In this document: piece after piece, positions 1 to 7,060 of the stretch | How the letters are laid out: each line of letters opens with the position of its first letter | How positions within the stretch are numbered: position 1 is the first letter of the stretch | DNA from: Chloroflexota bacterium | GTDB lineage: Bacteria > Chloroflexota > Ktedonobacteria > Ktedonobacterales > Ktedonobacteraceae | Length of the DNA: 9,866 bases | Assembly: GCA_021828635.1 (NCBI GenBank) | Contig: JAJZEJ010000371.1 | Location: 1 to 9,866 of the forward strand | Reading direction: 5' to 3' | The notes under the pieces: model-generated | What the model was told of the DNA's origin: nothing | The model's database searches: none | The model's input: the letters and a program-made list of their open reading frames with translations, nothing else | Translations under genes and position numbers: made by a program

Positions 1-114
1 AAGGCGCACGCCTACCTGATCGCATTGGGCCGCGCCACACAGCGGGGGCGGAGGCGTGATGTGCTGGAGAGGCTGCGTGCGGCGAAGGGCGGACAACGGG
101 CAGCAAGACCATGA
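1..114 (+). CDS. C-terminal end of an unidentified GC-rich gene (5' cut by window edge)
   Basis: Frame 1 is open from the window edge to a TGA at 112-114 and would encode 37 residues ending in GGQRAARP, rich in Arg and Ala. The stop overlaps the ATG of the DinB-like gene in an ATGA arrangement, which is common in translationally coupled bacterial gene pairs. The stretch 1-120 counts 84 G+C of 120 (70%), clearly above the men genes. I do not recognise the family. It could equally be non-coding, because a short GC-rich stretch easily lacks stop codons. The coding call rests only on the open frame and the ATGA overlap. Confidence 0.3.
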   Translation, partial: KAHAYLIALGRATQRGRRRDVLERLRAAKGGQRAARP

Positions 115-581
115 GCGCGGCGCAAGCCGAGAAGAACGCGCGCCAGGTCACCGGGCACTCGATCCAAGACATGCAGAACCTGTCCGACGCACAACTGGAC
201 GCAACGATGATAGGCACATTTGGCAGCGTGCGAGAGACGCTTATGCACCTCTTAGGCGGCGAAGAAGGCTATGTGCGGCATTTTACTGGTACATCCCCTA
301 CGCCGCGCCTGAAGGATTTTACGACATTTCCGGGCCTCGACGAATTGCGGCGACGAGCAGAGATGTCAGGCAAAGAGCTGATTACCATCGCAGAGCAGAG
401 GAACCTGGATCAGATATTCTATCTTGACGATGGAACCTATGAGGCTCCTGCCATCATCGTCTTAATCCAGGCCATCAATCACGGCATTGACCATCGTTCG
501 CAGATATCCACGTTGCTGACTCAGCAGGGTATCGAGCCGCCCGACCTCGATGGCTGGTCGTATAATGATGCCATGCACTAA
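111..581 (+). CDS. DinB-like (DinB/YfiT superfamily) four-helix protein, 156 aa
   Basis: DinB-like proteins are small four-helix bundles, usually with a three-histidine metal site, and include thiol transferases and stress-induced proteins of unknown substrate. Here GTFGSVRETLMHLLGGEE (residues 35-52) carries the first expected histidine, H46. AINHGIDHRSQI (residues 121-132) carries the H124/H128 pair of the family's HxxxH signature, so the metal triad is complete. The length fits the family. The start is forced: the only in-frame initiator after the stop at 57-59 is the ATG at 111, and no clear ribosome binding site precedes it. The first ~18 residues lack the usual tyrosine/tryptophan-rich helix 1 and lie in GC-rich DNA, so the N-terminus may be replaced or wrongly started. 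The gene converges on menE and overlaps its 3' end. The specific function is unknown. Confidence 0.75.
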   Translation: MSAAQAEKNARQVTGHSIQDMQNLSDAQLDATMIGTFGSVRETLMHLLGGEEGYVRHFTGTSPTPRLKDFTTFPGLDELRRRAEMSGKELITIAEQRNLDQIFYLDDGTYEAPAIIVLIQAINHGIDHRSQISTLLTQQGIEPPDLDGWSYNDAMH

Positions 582-2108
582 CGCTGAGGGGAGCAGTTTC
601 GGCAATTCACGCCGCAACAGCTTCCCCGATGAATTGCGCGGTAGCTGCCCGACTATATGAATAGTCGAGAGTTGCTTGTACCGCGCTAATCGCTGTGCTA
701 TATACTCTTTTAACACTTGCTCGCTGACAGAGCTACCGGCACGTAGCACCACAAACCCAATCGGTACCTGACCCCAATGAGCATCTGCCATGCCACACAC
801 ACCCGCCTCCTCAACAGACGGATGCGAGAGTAGCACGGACTCGATCTCGGCGGGATAGACGTTTTCGCCGCCGGAGATAATCAGGTCGGCACGCCGGTCA
901 AGCACGTAGAGATAGCCTTCGGCATCCAGGTAGCCCAGGTCGCCAGTCGCAAGCCAGCCATTCTGCAATGCCTTCGCAGTTGCCTCTGGCTTATCCGCAT
1001 AACCCTGCGTGATGGTTGGCCCCTGCACATAAATCTCCCCTGGCTCATTCGGGCCAACCGGCAGACCATCACGCATAATCTGGAGTTGCACCGATAGAAG
1101 TGGGCGACCAGCTGAACCAAGTTTGCTCAACGCATCCTCTGGCGCAAGCGTGACTGCCTGGGAACAGGCTTCGGTTAGACCATAGGTCTGCACGACGGGA
1201 ATAGCACGGCGAGCGCAATCCTCCAACAAAGGCAAAGGCGCGGGGCCACCACCCAATAGCACACAACGCAATGTTGCGGGATAGCGCCCTATCGTGCCAT
1301 CGTGATGTTCTTCATCGAGCGCCGCCAACATTCGTTGCAGCATGACCGCGACAACCGAGATCATTGTGACACGATCCTCGACAATCGAACGATTGATGGC
1401 AACGGCATCAAATTTTTTGTGAATAACGATGCTCATGCCATAAATGACGCTCTTCATCAATAGCGAGAGGCCACCGATATGGAAAAAGGGCAAACACGCC
1501 AGCCAACAATCATCGCGCTGATAGCCAAGATTAAGCGCCGACATCGTGGCACTCCACCACTGCATGCCATAGGTGATAATAGCTCCTTTGGGATACCCTG
1601 TGGTACCAGAGGTGTACATAATTGCCTGCGTAGCATCAAGGTCAATCAGCGTGCGCAACGATAGTTCAGCCTCCGGCAAACAGCTGATAACCAGTTCATC
1701 GCCAATAGCTTCATCGTCCAGCGTTGCACGAGTGATGGTCGGCAAAGCTTGCCCAATCTCAGCCGCGATAGTAGCGTAGGTTGTATCATGCAGCAACGTG
1801 GTGGCGTGGACATCGCTGAGCTGCCAGCATAGCTCGTCTTTCGTCAGGCGCACATTGAGCGGCACCAGAATAGCACCCAGTCGTGTCAGAGCGTGAACGC
1901 AGGCTACAAACTGCGGACTATTCGCCGCCAATAACGCCACACGCTCACCTTCTTTGACGCCAGCCGTTGCCAATTGTCGTGCCAGCCGTGTTCCATGTCG
2001 ATCTAATTCCGCGAAGCTCCAACGCACCGACCCGCAGCGTAACGCCAGTTGCATCGGTCTACTTTCGGCGGCGCGTGCTAACCAATCAGGAAGCATTTGT
2101 GTACTCAT
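462..2108 (-). CDS. menE: o-succinylbenzoate--CoA ligase MenE (548 aa, anomalous C-terminal tail)
   Basis: MenE is a cytoplasmic adenylate-forming enzyme that activates o-succinylbenzoate with ATP and CoA, giving OSB-CoA for MenB. The ANL-superfamily motifs appear in order: P-loop YTSGTTGYPKG (165-175), PFFHIGG (208-213 region), YGLTEA (309-314), ATGD (387-390), hinge region around D404-R405, GGENVYPAEIE (413-423) and catalytic K496 in SSGKLLRRE. Context, rather than motifs alone, separates it from other acyl-CoA ligases. The start ATG at 2108 begins a normal N-terminus; a GAAGG lies 12 bases upstream, which is rather far. Family members usually end soon after the RRE motif. Here the frame continues to TAA at 462-464, with residues 510-548 antisense to the DinB-like gene. 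A one-base loss in CCCC (588-591) would end the protein after about 509 residues, so the tail may reflect an indel. Confidence 0.94.
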   Translation of the reverse strand: MSTQMLPDWLARAAESRPMQLALRCGSVRWSFAELDRHGTRLARQLATAGVKEGERVALLAANSPQFVACVHALTRLGAILVPLNVRLTKDELCWQLSDVHATTLLHDTTYATIAAEIGQALPTITRATLDDEAIGDELVISCLPEAELSLRTLIDLDATQAIMYTSGTTGYPKGAIITYGMQWWSATMSALNLGYQRDDCWLACLPFFHIGGLSLLMKSVIYGMSIVIHKKFDAVAINRSIVEDRVTMISVVAVMLQRMLAALDEEHHDGTIGRYPATLRCVLLGGGPAPLPLLEDCARRAIPVVQTYGLTEACSQAVTLAPEDALSKLGSAGRPLLSVQLQIMRDGLPVGPNEPGEIYVQGPTITQGYADKPEATAKALQNGWLATGDLGYLDAEGYLYVLDRRADLIISGGENVYPAEIESVLLSHPSVEEAGVCGMADAHWGQVPIGFVVLRAGSSVSEQVLKEYIAQRLARYKQLSTIHIVGQLPRNSSGKLLRRELPKLLPSALVHGIIIRPAIEVGRLDTLLSQQRGYLRTMVNAVIDGLD

Positions 2109-2162
2109 AATGATAGAAAACCTTCAAAAATGCGTAATACCTCAATTATTAAATTTCATCCT

Positions 2163-2292
2163 GTAGGGACGTGATAAATCACGTCCGACCTCTGACTTGT
2201 GTGATTCTCGTAGGTGAAAGCGATTCCAAACAGCATTAATCCACGCGATCAGCACGAAAAACTGGTTTGGACGTGATAAATCACGTCCCTAC
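2163..2292. repeat. 130-bp MITE-like element with inverted, self-palindromic ends
   Basis: The left end (2163-2186) and the reverse complement of the right end (2269-2292) agree at 22 of 24 positions: both read GTAGGGACGTGAT, two variable bases, ATCACGTCC. Each end also contains the perfect palindrome GGACGTGATAAATCACGTCC (2167-2186 and 2269-2288), able to form an 8-bp stem with a four-base loop in RNA of either strand. The 82 bases between them are unrelated to the ends. The heptamer TTTCATC occurs on both sides (2154-2160 and 2299-2305), at unequal distances of 2 and 6 bases, so it is only a doubtful target duplication. The element fills most of the 195-base menC-menE gap. On the minus strand a frame is open across it and reads GRDLSRP at both ends; I regard this as incidental. 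No transposase is present, so any movement would need one in trans. Confidence 0.7.
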
Positions 2293-2303
2293 GGATTCTT
2301 TCA

Positions 2304-3410
2304 TCACATATATCGTTTTAGTGCAACTCTATCCAGCGTCATGCCCAAACCCATCCCCACTGGCACCGCTAACATCCCTTGTTGTACCACAATTGGCTCA
2401 ATAATTAGATCATCAACCAGCAAGTGCGAGGTTGCTAAACCACATTCTGGCGTGATTGATGGTGATGCCGCCGCCAAGTGGAGCGCGGCAATCAGGCTGA
2501 TACCCGACTCAATCGTCGTAGTAATCACACATTGCAGGCTCCGCTCACTCGCTTCATGCATGATACGTTGCGCGGCACGTAGCCCACCGCACAATTGTGG
2601 CTTGATAATCAGTATATCTGCTGCTTGCGCTTTCATAACCGCCTGTGCGCTTGTCAAATCGTGGACAGCTTCATCTGCCGCGATGGGAACAGATACAGCT
2701 TGGCGCAATTGCTGCATAGCCCGCAAATCCTGACGCGGTAGAGGCTGCTCGATATATTGGATGTCATACGCCGCACACGCTAACAGTATCTTCCTGGCCT
2801 GCTCAAATGTCCAGGCTTCGTTCGCATCCAGGCGTAGATGTAGGGCTGAACCGAGCGCGGCACGCACCGCTGCAATGCGCTCAATTTCTTGCTCTAAGGA
2901 TGGCAAGATGCCAACTTTCAGCTTGATACAGCGAAAGTCTGCTTGCATCGCTGCACGTGCCTCTCGTACAGCATCGCGTATTGAAGGCGCACCTACAACC
3001 GCGTTGACCGCGATGCTAGTACGCGGCTGTATGCCCTTATTAGCTAATAATTGACAGAGTGGTACCTGTTCGCATTGACCAAGCGCATCAAGCAGGGCTA
3101 TCTCAAGCCCACAGCAGAGCGCGGATGGTAGCGTCGCCGATGCCAGCCATTGTAAGGCAGCATGTAATGTGCGCCCTTGCAATTGCGCACTAACATTGGG
3201 TAGTAAACGTAGAGCATCAGCTAGCACGCCACCGCCAAAGGACGACAATGGCGCTATCTCGCCAACACCTATAATACCCTCAGCCGTGGCAAGTTCGATG
3301 ATCGCCCCTTCGCGCACCCGCATGAAACCGTGAGCCGTCGTGAAGTTGTGCGCGAAGGGTAAGCGATAGGGATTACAATGTAGTGCCGTGATGCATGTTG
3401 TATCTTGCAT
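2304..3410 (-). CDS. menC: o-succinylbenzoate synthase MenC (368 aa, enolase superfamily)
   Basis: MenC dehydrates SHCHC to o-succinylbenzoate using a divalent metal in an enolase-type barrel. The active-site set is complete: the Lys pair K163/K165 in CIKLKVG, metal ligands D195 (RLDAN), E221 (YIEQPL) and D246 (AADE), and the opposite lysine K270 (IIKP). The capping domain precedes the barrel, with GVGEIAPLSSFG at 48-59. The frame is open up to 3473, but the 21 extra residues overlap menB and look unlike an OSB synthase. The ATG at 3410 gives a normal start (MQDTTCITALHCNPYRLPF). It lies 16 bases after the menB stop with no obvious Shine-Dalgarno site, so translation may be coupled to menB. 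The superfamily also holds epimerases and N-acylamino acid racemases; the operon makes OSB synthase the secure reading. Confidence 0.93.
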   Translation of the reverse strand: MQDTTCITALHCNPYRLPFAHNFTTAHGFMRVREGAIIELATAEGIIGVGEIAPLSSFGGGVLADALRLLPNVSAQLQGRTLHAALQWLASATLPSALCCGLEIALLDALGQCEQVPLCQLLANKGIQPRTSIAVNAVVGAPSIRDAVREARAAMQADFRCIKLKVGILPSLEQEIERIAAVRAALGSALHLRLDANEAWTFEQARKILLACAAYDIQYIEQPLPRQDLRAMQQLRQAVSVPIAADEAVHDLTSAQAVMKAQAADILIIKPQLCGGLRAAQRIMHEASERSLQCVITTTIESGISLIAALHLAAASPSITPECGLATSHLLVDDLIIEPIVVQQGMLAVPVGMGLGMTLDRVALKRYM

Positions 3411-3426
3411 AATAAGAGAATAGCAA

Positions 3427-4245
3427 TTACGGCAGGCGTGGGAAGCGCGAGAAATCAGGCTTGCGCTTCTCAAGATAGGCGTTTTTGCCTTCCTGTCCCT
3501 CTTCGGTCATGTAATAAAGCATCGTCGCGTCACCAGCAAGCTGCTGAATGCCAGCCAGACCATCGGTATCGGCATTGAAAGCGGCCTTGAGGAAACGCAG
3601 AGCGATAGGACTCTTCTCCAGAATCTCCTTCGCCCACTGCACCGTCTCCTCTTCCAAGCGTTCCAACGGCACAACGGTATTGACCAGACCCATGTCCAAT
3701 GCCTCTTGCGCGTCGTACTGGCGGCACAGATACCAGATTTCACGGGCCTTCTTATGACCAACCACACGCGCCATATAGGTTGCACCCCAACCAGCATCAA
3801 AACTGCCCACTCTCGGTCCCGTCTGACCAAAACGCGCATTGTCGGCAGCAATGGTCAGATCGCATAATAGGTGCAGCACGTGACCACCACCAATGGCGTA
3901 GCCAGCCACCATCGCAATCACCGGCTTGGGCAGATATTTGATCGAGTGTTGCAGGTCAAGCGCGTTCAAACGCGGCACACCATCGTGGCCGACATAACCA
4001 CCGGTACCGCGTACACGCTGGTCGCCACCGGAACAAAAAGCTTTATCGCCCGCGCCAGTTAGGATCACCACGCCGACACTGGGGTCTTCGCGGCAGATAG
4101 CAAAGGCTTCAATCAGCTCGTTCAATGTCTCCGGTCGGAAAGCATTGCGTACTTCCGGGCGGTTGATCGTGATTTTGGCGATACCCTCGCTCTTCTCAAA
4201 AATGATGTCGGTGTAATCTTTCACCTTTTCCCATGCTACAGACAT
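3427..4245 (-). CDS. menB: 1,4-dihydroxy-2-naphthoyl-CoA synthase MenB (272 aa)
   Basis: MenB is a crotonase-fold enzyme that closes the second naphthoquinone ring, converting OSB-CoA to DHNA-CoA. Diagnostic stretches are [13 protein letters not shown] (28-40), [11 protein letters not shown] (70-80), the [17 protein letters not shown] segment (114-130), [14 protein letters not shown] (141-154) and the C-terminal [22 protein letters not shown]. By family alignment from memory, D150 matches the catalytic Asp and Y245 the C-terminal catalytic Tyr of Escherichia coli MenB. G143 in QTGP is the glycine of the bicarbonate-dependent class, where the other class has an aspartate. The start is set by a strong AAGGAG (4255-4260) nine bases upstream, which overlaps the menH stop codon; the menH-menB gap is only 13 bases. 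Length and sequence look intact. Confidence 0.98.
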   Translation of the reverse strand: MSVAWEKVKDYTDIIFEKSEGIAKITINRPEVRNAFRPETLNELIEAFAICREDPSVGVVILTGAGDKAFCSGGDQRVRGTGGYVGHDGVPRLNALDLQHSIKYLPKPVIAMVAGYAIGGGHVLHLLCDLTIAADNARFGQTGPRVGSFDAGWGATYMARVVGHKKAREIWYLCRQYDAQEALDMGLVNTVVPLERLEEETVQWAKEILEKSPIALRFLKAAFNADTDGLAGIQQLAGDATMLYYMTEEGQEGKNAYLEKRKPDFSRFPRLP

Positions 4246-4258
4246 ATTCTTTATCTCC

Positions 4259-5101
4259 TTACGATAATTCGGGTAATATGCGCGTACAAAACGCCATCAC
4301 ATGTTGTTGAAACAAGACCGGTTGCTCCAAATGTACAGCATGACCGGCATTCGGCACAATACACAACTCTGCTTGCGGCAACAATTGCTGCATGAGCCGA
4401 CCAAGCGATGTAAATTTATTATCCAGTTCGCCAACCAGCAATAGAACCGGTATATGCAATTCAGGCAACGCGGCATAGAGTGGCGGCTGTGCGCCCGTGC
4501 CGACGCCGAGCAGGCTATTAGCCAGTCCATCGGCGCGATTGTGCAAACGCTGGGTACGTAACGCCGCCTTCACCTCTTCCGGTAATGTTTGCTGGCTTGT
4601 AAAAAGTGGGATGTTTTCCCAATAATCGACAAAGGCTGGAACACCATCACGCTCAATACGCCGTGCGAGTTCTTCATCGCTCGCAGCGCGTTCCGCACGC
4701 TCAACGGCGTCCTCAATACCGGGTGAGGCACTCTCTAAGATCAGAGCGCGAAAGAAGCCAGAGAAGGCCGTATAGAGCGCGATGCGCCCACCCATCGAAT
4801 AGCCCAGCAGGATCGCCTCGCCCTCTTGCACATCTAGCATCCGCAATGCCGCGACAATATCTTCACAACAATGCTCAATACTATACCGTTCAAACTTAGC
4901 AGGCGCATCCGACTCGCCGTGACCAAGCATGTCCAACGCAATCACCCGCAAGCCATCACGTGCGAAAACTTCAAGATGCTCGCCCCAACCTGCGGCGCTA
5001 CTGGTAAAGCCATGCAACATGACCAGTGTACCACTGGTCGTGCCTGCTGGCTCCCGTATCTCGACGCCCAGGTAGGCATCATTGACTTGAATCTTACTCA
5101 T
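4259..5101 (-). CDS. menH: MenH-type alpha/beta hydrolase, probable SHCHC synthase (280 aa)
   Basis: MenH removes pyruvate from SEPHCHC, the MenD product, to give SHCHC, the MenC substrate. The alpha/beta-hydrolase signature is complete: LHGF (29-32), nucleophile S102 in GYSMGGR, acid D227 in LVGELDNKF, and H254 in [11 protein letters not shown]. The size is in the usual range. The start at 5101 was chosen over an in-frame ATG at 5134: it follows AGAGGTGG (5105-5112) at suitable spacing and begins with a typical MSKIQV first strand, while the 11 upstream residues (MPCEMPCQRWN) look non-native. It lies between menD and menB, 79 bases after the menD stop, as in Bacillus. Alpha/beta hydrolases are hard to assign by sequence alone, and context carries much of the call. 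Confidence 0.87.
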   Translation of the reverse strand: MSKIQVNDAYLGVEIREPAGTTSGTLVMLHGFTSSAAGWGEHLEVFARDGLRVIALDMLGHGESDAPAKFERYSIEHCCEDIVAALRMLDVQEGEAILLGYSMGGRIALYTAFSGFFRALILESASPGIEDAVERAERAASDEELARRIERDGVPAFVDYWENIPLFTSQQTLPEEVKAALRTQRLHNRADGLANSLLGVGTGAQPPLYAALPELHIPVLLLVGELDNKFTSLGRLMQQLLPQAELCIVPNAGHAVHLEQPVLFQQHVMAFCTRILPELS

Positions 5102-5142
5102 ATTCCACCTCTGGCACGGCATCTCACATGGCACCCATAAGG

Positions 5143-5169
5143 GGTATCACTACATGTATCGTGGATACC
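5143..5169. other. Small inverted repeat in the menD-menH gap
   Basis: GGTATC at 5143-5148 is matched by GATACC at 5164-5169, and the stem can extend by two pairs (AC/GT) past a single bulged G. The loop contains TACATGTA, itself palindromic. The 79-base gap holds nothing else I can name. There is no T-run on either side, so it is not an intrinsic terminator. A processing or mRNA-stability hairpin is possible, and chance is also possible at this length. Confidence 0.3.
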
Positions 5170-5180
5170 ATATTTGCTCT

Positions 5181-7001
5181 CTATTCATCAATAACACCCT
5201 CTTCACGCAACGCCTGCTCTACTACACGCCAGAGTTGACGATGCATCTGCACATTGCTGGCACGCTCGGTCACAATCTCGACAACCTGCAAACCTCCACG
5301 AGTGATACCCTGCATCACGGCTTCACGAAATTGTGTCCAGGTTTCGGCACGCTGAAAGGTACCACCATACATCTGTATTACGGGTTGGAAGTCTAGGCCG
5401 GTTGGCGTACCAAAAAGTTGCTCGAAGTGTTCGGGATGCGCAGCCTGCGCTAGAAACGAGAAGATACCCCCACCATCATTATTGATTAGCACAATGGTCA
5501 AGTCAAGCCGATGGAGTTTAGCCGCTAGCAAGCCATTCTGGTCATGGAAGAACGAGAGATCGCCGATCACTAGTACCATCGGCTGCTTTTGTTCTTGTAG
5601 GGATGCCGCCGCGCTTGCTCCTAACGCGCTTGAGATGACACCATCAATGCCATTAGCGCCACGATTACCCAGTATATGTACACGCTGGCCCCGTGTCCAG
5701 AAGAAGGTATCCAGATCACGTACCGGCATACTATTGCCGACATAGAGCGTGGCATCTTCCGGCAAAAGTTCGGCCAGCTCGGTGAAAACCCGCCCCTCGA
5801 AGAGAACTGGCATGTCATCAATTGCCTCTTGTAGCGCCTCGCGGGTCACGGCATCAGCTCGTTGCCAGCGCCGTAACCATGCCTCATCGCGTTCGGGTTG
5901 CCATGTGATCTGCTCAGCGAGAGAGGCGCAAAAAGCAGAGGATGGAGATTGTACCAGCACATGGGCCAGTTGCGTCGGCTCCTCCCAGGTACCATACTCG
6001 TTGACGACAATCTGTGGGCAGTTTGAATAGTGCTGCAAGTAGAGTAGCACTGGCTTGGCAGTTGGCATAGCTCCCAGACGCAGCACTACCTCTGGTTGCG
6101 CCTGTTGTACAAAGGCATCGAGGCGCAGAAAGGCATCATAGCTGCTCATACTATGCGAAGTATCATCAGCAGAGGTACGCAATTGCGAGAGCGGATCGGC
6201 CAGCACAGGATAACCGAGCAGTTGCGCTAAGCGAGCTACCGCAGCAGGAAGTGCCGGATCAGTATGTGGCCCAACAATAATCAGTCCCTTGCGTGCATGT
6301 TCTAACAAAGGACGTACAGCATCTACAATATGCGCATCAAGCGTCAAAGGTTGCCCATCAGGCACGGTGGTATAGGGCATGTTAGCGGGACGGCCATACC
6401 ATGCCGCTTGATCGCGTTCAGCCAGCAGTGGCAAAGGCGAACCAGCAAGAGGGTCGGGTGTAAGTGGCTCACGAAAAGGAAAATTGAGATGCACAGGACC
6501 AGCAGGAGCGGTGCGGGCTAGAGCGGTGGCCCGATCAGCCAGAGTACGCACATAACGCAATGCGGTGTTGTTGGCCTCCGGCAGTGCTGCCTCGACAAAC
6601 CATTTGACATGCGTGCCATAGAGCCGATTCTGATCGATGCTCTGCGGCGCACCATCCTCGCGTAGCTCGTGCGGGCGATCAGCCGTCAATATGAGCAGTG
6701 GAATCCGTGATAGTTTAGCCTCGACAACGGCTGGCAAGAAATTGGCCGCCGCCGTCCCTGACGTACAGACCAGAGCCACCGGCTCACGCAAATGTTTCGC
6801 CATGCCTAACGCAAAGAAAGCGGCGGAACGCTCATCAATATGCATCCAGGTGCGGATAGCGGGATGCCCAGCGAAGATCATTGCCAATGGTGTCGAGCGT
6901 GAACCGGGACAGATCACGACATGGCGCATCCCCGCACGCTGTAATTCATCAACAAAAGCTCCCACGCAGGCATACGTGGGATTGAAAGGTTCCTGCAACA
7001 T
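5181..7001 (-). CDS. menD: MenD, SEPHCHC synthase (606 aa, ThDP-dependent)
   Basis: MenD adds the succinyl-semialdehyde unit from 2-oxoglutarate to isochorismate with loss of CO2; it is the first committed step of the pathway and uses ThDP and Mg. The N-terminal ThDP domain shows CPGSRSTPL (31-39), HIDERSAAFFALG (54-66) with the cofactor-activating Glu at E57, CTSGTAAANFLPA (79-91), and LTADRP...GAPQSIDQ (105-123) with R109 and Q120. The middle domain includes GPVHLNFPFREPL (168-180). The C-terminal domain has GNSMPVRDLD (422-431), GNRGANGIDG (445-454), and the metal-binding pattern from GDLSFFHD (480-487) to NNDGG (507-511). The length is typical. The ATG at 7001 starts MLQEPFNPTYACVGAFVDEL, as expected for the family, although upstream only a GTAGGT lies directly against the start. 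The gap to menF is 59 bases and holds a palindrome. Confidence 0.97.
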   Translation of the reverse strand: MLQEPFNPTYACVGAFVDELQRAGMRHVVICPGSRSTPLAMIFAGHPAIRTWMHIDERSAAFFALGMAKHLREPVALVCTSGTAAANFLPAVVEAKLSRIPLLILTADRPHELREDGAPQSIDQNRLYGTHVKWFVEAALPEANNTALRYVRTLADRATALARTAPAGPVHLNFPFREPLTPDPLAGSPLPLLAERDQAAWYGRPANMPYTTVPDGQPLTLDAHIVDAVRPLLEHARKGLIIVGPHTDPALPAAVARLAQLLGYPVLADPLSQLRTSADDTSHSMSSYDAFLRLDAFVQQAQPEVVLRLGAMPTAKPVLLYLQHYSNCPQIVVNEYGTWEEPTQLAHVLVQSPSSAFCASLAEQITWQPERDEAWLRRWQRADAVTREALQEAIDDMPVLFEGRVFTELAELLPEDATLYVGNSMPVRDLDTFFWTRGQRVHILGNRGANGIDGVISSALGASAAASLQEQKQPMVLVIGDLSFFHDQNGLLAAKLHRLDLTIVLINNDGGGIFSFLAQAAHPEHFEQLFGTPTGLDFQPVIQMYGGTFQRAETWTQFREAVMQGITRGGLQVVEIVTERASNVQMHRQLWRVVEQALREEGVIDE

Positions 7002-7030
7002 ACCTACAACACACTTTTCTCGCCTACCGA

Positions 7031-7051
7031 GGGGCGTGATGAATCACACCC
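7031..7051. repeat. Degenerate third copy of the GTGAT-nn-ATCAC palindrome, menF-menD gap
   Basis: The core GGGCGTGAT-GA-ATCACACCC (7032-7051) has nine-base arms with one mismatch, which becomes a U.G pair in the men mRNA. It shares the GTGAT..ATCAC heart and flanking C/G runs with the two ends of the 2163-2292 element. A CTACCGAGG just outside (from 7024) recalls the CCTAC/GTAGG border there. In the men transcript it can form an 8-bp stem with a UUCA loop, about 30 bases before the menD start. No U-run follows, so it is not a standard terminator. Confidence 0.55.
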
Positions 7052-7060
7052 ACACGATTG

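Noticed and set aside
2163..2292. Open minus-strand frame through the repeat element, reading GRDLSRP at both ends
   Set aside because: The palindromes themselves generate the repeated peptide, there is no start with a ribosome binding site, and no known protein is recognised.
3411..3473. Extended start for menC at 3473
   Set aside because: The extra 21 residues overlap the menB end and look unlike an OSB synthase N-terminus; the ATG at 3410 fits the family start.
5102..5134. Extended start for menH at 5134
   Set aside because: The ATG at 5101 has a proper ribosome binding site and a typical first strand; the extension is Cys- and Pro-rich and unlike the family.
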